From: CALLPQ01 sp039819545
GTDB lineage: Bacteria > Pseudomonadota > Alphaproteobacteria > Caulobacterales > Parvularculaceae
Assembly: GCA_039819545.1 (NCBI GenBank)
Contig: JBCBRS010000031.1
Location: 1-30,665, forward strand
Direction: 5' to 3'
DNA length: 30,665 nt
Below the pieces are notes generated by a model, which saw only the letters and a list, made by a program, of their open reading frames with translations, did no database searches and was not told the origin of the DNA. Positions within the stretch are counted from its first letter, which is position 1. Each line of letters begins with the position of its first letter. Below, one piece after another: positions 17,317 to 23,343 of this stretch. Both the position numbers and the translations under genes were made by a program.

Positions 17317-18069
17317 TCAAGGCCCGGCGCTGAGGTCTTCCACAAAGGCACGGACCCGCGTATCGATCTCTTTCCATTCAGCCAGATAAGGCCGCTTGAA
17401 CCGATAGGTCACGGTCAGGTCGCGGTTAAACTCATATTCGCGGCGGCATTCCGGACTGGGGATCGTGGCCAGATCATCATCGTGGCAGAAAAGCGCCATG
17501 GTATTCCCGTCGCTGTCCTGACCGATAAAAAGATCCGTGTCCGCATAGCCATTGGTGGGCACGGTGTCGCGCTCCTGGCGAAACGTGTATCGGTTCAGCC
17601 GGTAGGGGGTGCGTGTGCCCCGCTGATCGACGGTGAGGGGCAGGTAGATGGTCTCGATCCGGTCAACTTCGGTGAATGCCGTCCGGCGCTGGTTGATTTC
17701 AATATTGATGCGCCGCGTGTCAGCGGCATTGTCGATGAACTCCAGCTTGAAAGCATTGCTGTAGCCCGACATGGCAGGCCACAGGGCGTAAAGGCTCATC
17801 GCGCCCAGCGCGCCGCCGCGCCGCTCCCGCGGGAAAACAGTATAGTTGGCCCGCACCTCAAAAGGGTGACCATTGACCGAAAAGCGCACCTTGTCTTCGC
17901 TCATGGTGGGGCTCGGCACGGACCCGTTTATCTCGTCAACCGATGGGCCCACATAGATATAAAGAAAGATCGCGCACAGGATCAGCGTCGCGAGAAAGAT
18001 GCCAATGGGGTAGCGCCAGGTTGATTCCTCGCGAACCTCATCCCCGCCAAAACCGTAATTTGTATTCAT
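17317..18069 (-). CDS. Conserved-looking single-pass membrane protein of unknown function
   Basis: I do not recognise the family. 250 residues: a short cytoplasmic N-terminus, one membrane helix at about 21-40 (IGIFLATLILCAIFLYIYVG), then a long polar domain predicted outside the membrane. The domain contains two Cys (LFCHDDD, SPECRRE) that could pair, and many aromatic/charged strands (KVRFSVNGHPFEV, RINIEINQR, TYRFKRPYLAEW). A long opposite-strand reading over the same bases is a shadow of it. It starts 140 bases downstream of the phoH stop on the same strand and may be cotranscribed. Confidence 0.75.
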   Translation of the reverse strand: MNTNYGFGGDEVREESTWRYPIGIFLATLILCAIFLYIYVGPSVDEINGSVPSPTMSEDKVRFSVNGHPFEVRANYTVFPRERRGGALGAMSLYALWPAMSGYSNAFKLEFIDNAADTRRINIEINQRRTAFTEVDRIETIYLPLTVDQRGTRTPYRLNRYTFRQERDTVPTNGYADTDLFIGQDSDGNTMALFCHDDDLATIPSPECRREYEFNRDLTVTYRFKRPYLAEWKEIDTRVRAFVEDLSAGP

Positions 18070-18174
18070 GCTACCACCATACGCCTTAATACCCGGCAGA
18101 CGCTATCACGGGGCGCGGACGGGCAAAAGATGGGTGCGGTGAAGATTTCACCACGCCCGGTGGGGTCCGGCCGG

Positions 18175-18930
18175 TCAGAGCATATCGATCATCTCCGCCA
18201 CCAGCGGGTGACGCACCACATCCGCCTTGGAAAAACGGATGACACCAACTTTTTCCAGCGGCTCCAGCCGCCGGGCGGTTTCATCAAGGCCCGACATCCC
18301 GCTCAACAAATCGCTCTGATCCGGGTCGCCCGTGACCACGATGGTCGAGTTCCACCCCAGCCGGGTGAGTAGCATCTTCATCTGCCCATAGGTGCAATTT
18401 TGCGCCTCATCGATCACCACATAAGCATTATTGAGCGTGCGCCCGCGCATAAAGGCGATGGGCGCAATCTCGATAACCCCCTCCGCCGACAAGGCTTTCA
18501 GCCGTTTGGCGGACAGGCGATCCACCAGCGCATCGTGCAAGGGCCGCAGATAGGGCGACAGCTTGTCTTCCATATCACCGGGCAGGTAGCCAAGACTTTC
18601 CCCCGCTTCCACCGCCGGGCGCGACAGGATAATCCGCGACACGCTTCCGGCCTCCAGTGCCTCCACCGCCTTTGCAATCGCCAGATAGGTCTTGCCGGTG
18701 CCCGCCGAGCCCACGGCAAAGACCAGCGGCTTTTCATCAATGGCGGCCATCATGGCGGCTTGGGTCTCGTTTTGCGGCTTGATCTTCTTTCGGAACTTGG
18801 TCGCGCGTGGCTCTTCTTTTACCGGCGACCAGCCCGCATCATCAAACAGGCGTCTTACATTATCGCTATTCAAATCTGTATGCAGATCATGCGCAGATCT
18901 TGAAACGCGGCGCGCCGCACGTTTACCCAT
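18175..18930 (-). CDS. PhoH family ATPase
   Basis: Cytoplasmic P-loop ATPase with a helicase-like fold, linked in other bacteria to RNA metabolism and stress. 251 residues. Walker A GSAGTGKT (74-81), ILSRPAVEAGESLGYLPGDMEDKLSPYLRPLHDAL (the PhoH hallmark, ~101-135), Walker B VVIDEAQN (171-178), VVTGDPDQSDL and the C-terminal VIRFSKADVVRHPLVAEMI. The start ATG 18930 has a strong GGGAGG (18937-18942) 6 bases upstream. A longer in-frame GTG start would run through the terminator hairpin and is rejected. It is not next to miaB or ybeY, the usual partners of one phoH paralogue, so it may be the stand-alone type. An unusual terminator lies directly upstream. Confidence 0.93.
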   Translation of the reverse strand: MGKRAARRVSRSAHDLHTDLNSDNVRRLFDDAGWSPVKEEPRATKFRKKIKPQNETQAAMMAAIDEKPLVFAVGSAGTGKTYLAIAKAVEALEAGSVSRIILSRPAVEAGESLGYLPGDMEDKLSPYLRPLHDALVDRLSAKRLKALSAEGVIEIAPIAFMRGRTLNNAYVVIDEAQNCTYGQMKMLLTRLGWNSTIVVTGDPDQSDLLSGMSGLDETARRLEPLEKVGVIRFSKADVVRHPLVAEMIDML

Positions 18931-18944
18931 AGGAAACCTCCCAG

Positions 18945-18975
18945 AAAAAATGCCGCTGCGGACGAGGCAGCGGCA
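18945..18975 (-). terminator. Perfect intrinsic terminator immediately upstream of the phoH ribosome binding site
   Basis: A perfect 9-bp stem (GCAGCGGCA at 18967-18975 with TGCCGCTGC at 18951-18959) encloses a 7-base loop. On the minus strand it is followed by six T residues (18945-18950 read in reverse). The SD sequence GGGAGG of phoH begins 2 bases after the T-run. It either ends an upstream minus-strand transcript or acts as an attenuator in the phoH leader. Confidence 0.8.
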
Positions 18976-19368
18976 CAACAAAGTGTGGAACAATGGGGGC
19001 TGAACCAACCGGCAAAGGCCTGGGCACCGCGATAAAGCCACAAGGCGGCGCCGTCCGGTGGTAAAGCTGCGGCGGTGTTAAGATCGGCGCTGCTGTCAGG
19101 TCGCAGAGCGCTGATCGAGACCGCACAATTGGCAAGGCCGAATCACCCATGCGCCTGAGACTACCCCAGAAAAGCCCCGGGGACGAGGTGCTCATAAAAG
19201 GTTCATAGTTGGGGGTGGGCGGGCGTTTCGCTGCTGCCACAACGCCGCTGAGCCGTGTGTAAATCCTATGGCCCTGTAAGCGGCGTGCGAAAAAACGAAA
19301 GCACTGTGTCTATTGGCAGTCGGCGTATTGAATAAACCTTTTGGCTACCCGCAAGCAGGTCAAGACGC
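18976..19368. other. Intergenic region / possible leader or small RNA upstream of phoH
   Basis: About 390 bases between the island gene at 19369 and the terminator. GC-rich with several stable dyads: GATCGGCGCT / AGCGCTGATC at 19082-19091 and 19107-19116 (perfect on plus-strand RNA if one G-U is allowed), and GCCCCGGGG near 19175. Minus-strand readings here lack family features. I tested for TPP, cobalamin, tmRNA, 4.5S and RNase P signatures by eye and found none. A 6S-like RNA is not excluded because I cannot fold it here. Confidence 0.3.
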
Positions 19369-20298
19369 TTACTTTATTTCTAACGAGCGAATTATGCTCA
19401 TTACATGTCGGTCTAGCGGAACAATATCCTTCACAGAAAGCTCACGATCATTGAAAATATACGCTATTTCGAGATCTTCTCCGAGAGAATAAGAAACAAA
19501 ATTGTCTCCACCAGGATAGAAATCTGGATATTTTTTCCATTCCTCTGGGTGCATCAGCCAAATTTTATTCAGATAGTCAGCTTGTTGCGCTGTAATGTAG
19601 TGATCAAGTTCAAAAAATGCACGTCGAGCCTGTCTATGCGCTACAGTGAAAGTACCGCCGTCCGGTTCAGTATAAACTTCCGGATTTACCGCGACATCCC
19701 TCAGTAACGCCCTTTGTGGGCTCCGCTTGTCATTAGGATGAATGTTCTTATCTCGACCCAAGACACAAACATCAAAAGCGCATTTAACTTCATCTGACCA
19801 ATTTATCAGTCGCGAAAGGACAGTAGGGCCTTTGTCGGAACTTTGAGCATTATCTCTACGTATTATACGTATGTTCCGAAATGCCGGCAACACGCGCACA
19901 TTGTCGCGATCTATCCAATTGCCACTACCCATATAGCTCATATTAGGGTTGGGCCGATATTTTCGCCGAAGGGAAGGCGGGAATGGACGTACGTAATCAG
20001 GAAAATTAGATAAAATTATTTCGTCTTCACTAATTATTGTTTCTTTATTACATTCGTACCGTGACAAACCTTTTCCATTGAGGCCGTGATAAATATACTC
20101 AATTGGAACCTCAAATAGGTGATCGCCCAGCTTTACTCGCACCATTTCAATCTCGCAATGTGAACTACGTAAGTTATTTTCGTGAAACGGGGTCGTAGTT
20201 ACTGGCGATCTATAGATGGATTCGTTATGGGACTTCCCGTCACAACAAATAATGAATATCATCAAGGTAAAAACTTTTACCACACGCAATCGCAACAT
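19369..20298 (-). CDS. AT-rich exported hypothetical protein
   Basis: Family not recognised. 309 residues. The N-terminus (RVVKVFTLMIFIICCDGKS) is a signal peptide ending in two Cys; the lipobox is imperfect (Ile before Cys), so lipidation is uncertain. The mature part contains VRVKLGDHLFEVPIEYIYHG, a strand pattern seen in many small periplasmic proteins, then PDGGTFTVAHRQARRAFFELDHYITAQQADYL and an acidic C-terminus. Base composition is clearly more AT-rich than the flanking chromosome, and codon use is less biased, which suggests recent transfer. Met13 (20262) is another start. It is the last gene before the phoH region and shares its strand. Confidence 0.7.
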   Translation of the reverse strand: MLRLRVVKVFTLMIFIICCDGKSHNESIYRSPVTTTPFHENNLRSSHCEIEMVRVKLGDHLFEVPIEYIYHGLNGKGLSRYECNKETIISEDEIILSNFPDYVRPFPPSLRRKYRPNPNMSYMGSGNWIDRDNVRVLPAFRNIRIIRRDNAQSSDKGPTVLSRLINWSDEVKCAFDVCVLGRDKNIHPNDKRSPQRALLRDVAVNPEVYTEPDGGTFTVAHRQARRAFFELDHYITAQQADYLNKIWLMHPEEWKKYPDFYPGGDNFVSYSLGEDLEIAYIFNDRELSVKDIVPLDRHVMSIIRSLEIK

Positions 20299-20350
20299 TT
20301 AATAGTTCCCATTAACAACATACCAGGTTCAGAAAGCAGAGAACCACTAA

Positions 20351-20387
20351 GCAAGTAGGGTGCATTAAGCCGAAGGCGCAATGTACC
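20351..20387 (+). repeat. REP element 1
   Basis: Head GCAAGTAGG followed by a hairpin with arms GGTGCATT (20359-20366) and AATGTACC (20380-20387), one mismatch or G-U, and an inner GCC-GAA-GGC. It ends one base from the RAYT stop codon, inverted relative to REP 2 on the other side of that gene. Confidence 0.88.
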
Positions 20388-20388
20388 G

Positions 20389-20916
20389 TCAACGCTCGCC
20401 AAAATGCACGGGACTCCAGTCTTCCGGCGGCGTGTTGATCGGACGACCGAACTCGCGTTTCCATTCGTGATATGTTGAATAAGGCCAGTCGTCAGGATCA
20501 TCAACAAGTCCGTGTTTCACTGGGTTCCAGTGGATGTAATCAATATGACGGTCGAGATCCTCGTGGTCACGGATGGAATGTTCCCAAAATCGACGTTGCC
20601 ATATGCCGCGCTCGCCTTTGCGGCGACCGGCGCGCGAATCTGTCGTTCGCGGGAGTGATTTCGAGAACCGGGATTTCAATAATCGCCAGCGCATCGGATA
20701 ATCGTCATCATTCGGCGGCAAGCGCCATATGCAATGCAGATGATCCGGCAGGATACAAATGGCGAGTGTTTCGAAACGATGGTGTGTTTGAACATACCCA
20801 TACGCCGTACGTAAGGCGTCAATATTTTCTGTTAATAATGACTGACGGCGATCAAGAAGATTGATGGTAAAAAAGTATGTTCCCCCTGGAATGAATATGC
20901 GTCGGTAATTCGGCAT
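20389..20916 (-). CDS. REP-associated tyrosine transposase (RAYT), intact
   Basis: Single-strand DNA nuclease of the Y1_Tnp/HUH superfamily thought to move or process REP sequences; 175 residues, full family length. The metal-binding HUH motif is His59-Leu-His61 in ILPDHLHCIW and the catalytic Tyr is Tyr127 in HIDYIHWNPVKHGLV. Other family marks: MPNYRRIFIPGGTYFFTINL at the start, MRWRLLKSRFSK, RRKGERGIWQRRFWEH. The C-terminus PYSTYHEWKREFG is typical. REP 2 lies 42 bases before its ATG and REP 1 one base after its stop, in inverted orientation, so the unit looks complete. It is the only copy in the window with all catalytic residues. Confidence 0.93.
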   Translation of the reverse strand: MPNYRRIFIPGGTYFFTINLLDRRQSLLTENIDALRTAYGYVQTHHRFETLAICILPDHLHCIWRLPPNDDDYPMRWRLLKSRFSKSLPRTTDSRAGRRKGERGIWQRRFWEHSIRDHEDLDRHIDYIHWNPVKHGLVDDPDDWPYSTYHEWKREFGRPINTPPEDWSPVHFGER

Positions 20917-20958
20917 TGGGACATATTATCTAATCACGCACTTCACGCCAGATCAGAT

Positions 20959-20993
20959 GGTGCATTGCGCTTCACTTAATGCACCCTACTTGC
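20959..20993 (-). repeat. REP element 2 (upstream of intact RAYT)
   Basis: On the minus strand the head GCAAGTAG is followed by arms GGTGCATT and AATGCACC (perfect 8 bp). The hairpin ends at 20959, exactly 42 bases before the RAYT ATG at 20916. Its head end directly abuts the truncated RAYT copy at 20994. Confidence 0.9.
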
Positions 20994-21422
20994 TGTTGAC
21001 CTGGCATATTGATGTGTTGCGCCGTGCCTGGGCGTATGAACACCATCGTCATGCCTTCAAAACCATTGCGGTTGTGATCTTGCCTGATCATTTGCACTGT
21101 TTACGGCAATTGCCGGAAGACGATGATCGTTTTGCTATGCGATGGCGTTTGCTCAAATCATATTTCACGCGCAATATTGATACGAGCATACCGGGCGCCG
21201 TCGCAAGGGGGAGGCGCCGCAAGGGCGAGCGCGGTGTGTGGCAACGCCGCTATTGGGAACATCTGATATGCGATGACTCTGATACGCGATGACAAGGATC
21301 TGGAGGATCATATGAATGATATCCACCAAAGCCCGGTGAAACACGGGCTGGTAAGGAACGCCGATGACTGGCCATGGTCGTCCTGGCATCGGTTTCAACA
21401 ATCGTACGGGAAAGTGGTATAA
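20994..21422 (+). pseudogene. Decayed RAYT copy 2 (5'-truncated, frameshifted, catalytic Tyr lost)
   Basis: The reading starts abruptly at the REP 2 boundary (LLTWHIDVLRRAWAYEHHRHAFKTIAV), so about the first 28 residues are missing. The HUH motif ILPDHLHCL and RRKGERGVWQRRYWEHL are intact. A 16-base tandem duplication at 21262-21293 then shifts the frame. Downstream, the other frame continues the family sequence (DDKDLEDHMNDIHQSPVKHGLV...DDWPWSSW) to a TAA at 21420-21422. Aligned to the intact copy, the catalytic Tyr position is Asp (HMNDIHQSP against HIDYIHWNP), so it could not work even if the frame were restored. Confidence 0.88.
21262..21293 (+). repeat. 16-base tandem duplication causing the RAYT 2 frameshift
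   Basis: TCTGATATGCGATGAC (21262-21277) is followed directly by TCTGATACGCGATGAC (21278-21293), one difference. Deleting one unit restores the family reading frame, so this duplication is the inactivating event or one of them. Confidence 0.9.
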
Positions 21423-21646
21423 TGATGATTAATGAACTTCCTCAACATCCGGCTCAAAGGTGCATTTCGCATACGCTCAATGCACCCTACGGAAAATTGG
21501 TGGCGTCCATTGCAACGGACGAGAACAAGCTGGCCGAGGCGATGGTCGCTGACCTGGCCCAGAACATATTCCCCGGGCGGACGTTCAAGATGCATGTGAC
21601 GGACCCGCTGACCGGAAAGAGGGACGTTAAGGAGATTGGGGTGTGA
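21422..21646 (+). pseudogene. Chimeric short ORF: REP-derived 5' part joined to a conserved-looking C-terminal fragment
   Basis: The ATG shares a base with the decayed RAYT stop (TAATG). The first ~23 codons read through REP 3, then GC-rich coding-like sequence gives LVASIATDENKLAEAMVADLAQ and a tail ending DVKEIGV, and the stop overlaps the next gene's GTG. The second part has the codon bias of the core genome. It is probably the C-terminal remnant of a longer gene cut by REP 3. The original family is not recognised. It may still be translated. Confidence 0.45.
21459..21490 (-). repeat. REP element 3
   Basis: Arms GGTGCATT (21459-21466) and AATGCACC with the GTAGG head on the minus strand side (21486-21490). 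The inner loop (TCGCATACGCTC in part) differs from the other copies, so it is more diverged. It lies 36 bases after the decayed RAYT 2 stop. Confidence 0.82.
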
Positions 21647-22203
21647 GGTGGAAATCTGCATTGCTTGTCCCGTTTTTCATTAATATATTTTCGTGCACAG
21701 GGGTGGAGGATACTGAAACGGCACCTCAGGTAATTAAATCTCCGCCATATTCACCCGAAGAGAATAGCGAAAATTTTATATTATACGAAGAATATGTTGA
21801 GGGTGACCTCGCCACAATGAAACGAGCAAGTCGTTCGTTTTTGGAAAGTATTATTGAAATTGATTTGGAATTAGAGCTTTACCTTCGAAGAGTAGATTGT
21901 AGAAAATACAATAAAAATTCGGATCCAAATGAATATTGCTGGGTGTCCGAGCGCTCTGATCACTATGATCGGTCTTATATCAATTTACTAGAGCCCATGC
22001 GATGGAATTTGATGAATTATTTGGGTGAAACCAATTATATATCAATTCATTATGCCCAAAAATGGTCATGCCCGGAAAACACAGCGAGTGGGTTAGCGAA
22101 AGACCACGATGATAATTACGAAAGGTGCTCGCCGTTTAGTGTTTATTTAAATAGAAGTTCGGGACATAAAATTGTGTTTTCACCAGCAAGTAGGGTGCAT
22201 TAA
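21643..22203 (+). CDS. AT-rich putative lipoprotein with REP-derived C-terminus
   Basis: Unknown family, 186 residues from a GTG start that overlaps the preceding stop (GTGA). The signal peptide has a basic start (RWK), a hydrophobic core and a lipobox-like IFSC, so lipidation at Cys18 is likely. The mature domain is acidic and has four further cysteines (DCRKYNKN, EYCWVSE, WSCPEN, ERCSPF), suggesting two disulfides in the periplasm. The last residues (PASRVH) and the TAA stop are inside REP 4, so the original C-terminus has been replaced. Low GC like the gene at 19369. Confidence 0.68.
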   Translation: MRWKSALLVPFFINIFSCTGVEDTETAPQVIKSPPYSPEENSENFILYEEYVEGDLATMKRASRSFLESIIEIDLELELYLRRVDCRKYNKNSDPNEYCWVSERSDHYDRSYINLLEPMRWNLMNYLGETNYISIHYAQKWSCPENTASGLAKDHDDNYERCSPFSVYLNRSSGHKIVFSPASRVH

Positions 22204-22220
22204 GCGCAGCGCAATGCACC
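22186..22220 (+). repeat. REP element 4
   Basis: GCAAGTAGG head, arms GGTGCATT and AATGCACC (perfect), inner GCGCAGCGC. It provides the stop codon of the lipoprotein-like gene and sits exactly 42 bases before the ATG of the RAYT remnant at 22263. Confidence 0.92.
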
Positions 22221-22262
22221 ATTTGATCTACCGCGCATTAACGCCATGGGTTGTTTTGCGTG

Positions 22263-22338
22263 ATGCCAAATTACCGACGGATCTTCGTTCCCGGTGGAAT
22301 GATTTTTTCACAGTAAACCTTCTCGATCGGCAGCAAAA
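22263..22338 (+). pseudogene. RAYT remnant copy 3 (N-terminal piece)
   Basis: MPNYRRIFVPGG is followed by a small deletion/frameshift and then SQ in one frame or the TVNLLDRQQ family sequence in the next. Similarity to the copy at 22792 stops near 22338. The 42-base leader between REP 4 and this ATG is almost identical to that of the copy at 22792. Confidence 0.85.
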
Positions 22339-22482
22339 GCCATATTACCAGCACCTATCTTCGACGGTGCGGTGGATTTTCTTGCACAACATGATAATAT
22401 TAATCTTGAAACGGAACAACTTGAAAAAGTGAACATCTGTTATTCGGTTTGTGTGTCTGCGAGAAAGGGTTTTACAAAAATT

Positions 22483-22683
22483 ATGAAAAACATTCTCATA
22501 TGGCTAGTCGATTTTTTCACAATTTACTTTATTTTCTCTCTACCTATGTTTTCACTCATCTTAGTATATTATTAAAAAAATAGTATTGAGATCAATTTAT
22601 TTGTACTAACATTTGTCGCTACAATGGCATTCATGCTTTCGTTGCTGATTAAATTATTTATATCTAAAATTTTTCATCGATAG
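22483..22683 (+). pseudogene. Small two-helix membrane protein interrupted by an in-frame TAA
   Basis: From ATG 22483, 30 codons encode a first membrane helix (ILIWLVDFFTIYFIFSLPMF). TAA at 22573-22575 stops it. The same frame then continues for 35 codons with a second helix (NLFVLTFVATMAFMLSLLIKLFI) to TAG at 22681-22683. Very AT-rich. It could be a nonsense pseudogene, a 30-residue functional peptide, or readthrough. Upstream in the same frame (from ~22333) there is further open, protein-like sequence (PAPIFDGAVDFLAQHDNINL) that may be a remnant of another gene. Family not recognised. Confidence 0.45.
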
Positions 22684-22714
22684 CTAAGTGTTTAAACGCG
22701 GGCAAACGCCCTTA

Positions 22715-22749
22715 GCAAGTAGGGTGCATTAAGCGCAGCGCAATGCTCC
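22715..22749 (+). repeat. REP element 5
   Basis: Same head and arms as REP 4 with one arm mismatch (AATGCTCC). It ends exactly 42 bases before the RAYT remnant ATG at 22792. Confidence 0.92.
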
Positions 22750-22791
22750 ATTTGATCTACCGCGCATTAACGCTATGAGTTATTTTGCGTG

Positions 22792-23081
22792 ATGCCGAAT
22801 TACCGTCGGATCTTCGTTCCCGGTGGGGATTATGTTTTCACAGTAAATCTTCTCGGTCGGCAGCAAACGCTGTTGATCGACCGCATTGATTTGTTGCGTT
22901 CGGCCTACGGGTCCGTGCAATCTCGTCACCCCTTTGAAACGGTTGCTATCTCTATCCTGCCGGACCATCTTCACGGCATCTGGCATCTGCGCGCCATGTT
23001 GATGATAACAATTGCAACCCGGTCAAGCCGGGGCTTATGAATGAGCCCGATGAGCGGCCTTATTCGACGGGGAAGGATTAA
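22792..23081 (+). pseudogene. RAYT remnant copy 4 with internal deletion
   Basis: An intact N-terminal half (MPNYRRIFVPGGDYVFTVNL to ILPDHLHGIWHL, HUH present) is followed by a frame change. In the new frame GAT GAT AAC AAT TGC leads straight into NPVKPGLMNEPDERPYSTGKD and TAA at 23079-23081, the conserved C-terminal block after the catalytic Tyr. About 55-60 residues, including the catalytic Tyr, have been deleted. In the first frame translation ends at 23040 after an unrelated tail. Confidence 0.85.
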
Positions 23082-23148
23082 AAAAACGACGATCGCTGGC
23101 CCATCAGCACACCGTCTAAGAGCCCAACCGAAAACTCTAGGTATGCCG

Positions 23149-23235
23149 TCTGCAAACGCTATTTTCTGCGCTTTCGGTGCTCGCGTACTGCATGTACGCT
23201 GCGCTACGGTTCTCAAAAACAGCCGTTTCAACAGA
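23149..23235. repeat. Long imperfect inverted repeat (~87 bases)
   Basis: Centre GCGTAC-TGCAT-GTACGC (23183-23199). The arms extend outwards with a few mismatches and gaps: left TCTGCAAACG...TTTCGGTGCTC and right GCGCTACGGTTCTC...CAACAGA. RNA from either strand would fold into one long stem. No ORF of quality covers it. It looks like a dispersed intergenic repeat, but other copies are not in the window. Confidence 0.7.
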
Positions 23236-23300
23236 CAAAACCGATTTTTCGTTCAGCCCCTAAGGATCGATACCTCATCCATCTGGGTGGACACTAAAAA

Positions 23301-23324
23301 GTGGCGGGCCCATGCCCGCCCTAC
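23301..23324 (-). repeat. REP-like hairpin of a second type
   Basis: GGCGGGC (23303-23309), loop CCAT, GCCCGCC (23314-23320), followed by CTAC. On the minus strand it reads as a GTAGG head plus hairpin, the same head as the RAYT-linked REPs with a different stem. Sits just upstream of the ribosome binding site of the next gene. Confidence 0.7.
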
Positions 23325-23343
23325 GCCCGGAGGGTGCTATTAA

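Noticed and set aside
17308..18024. 238-residue plus-strand reading
   Set aside because: It is the antisense shadow of the minus-strand membrane protein; it has no recognisable features and the minus frame has a clear membrane helix and start.
19141..19180. TPP riboswitch suggested by CTGAGA at about 19155
   Set aside because: The required GAACCTGAT segment and the rest of the THI core are missing.
20351..22749. CRISPR-like array formed by the five REP repeats
   Set aside because: Spacing is irregular, orientation varies and each repeat is a hairpin linked to RAYT sequence; there are no cas genes.
23041..23343. 100-residue plus-strand ORF
   Set aside because: It covers the inverted repeat and REP-like hairpin and lacks a ribosome binding site or protein-like pattern.
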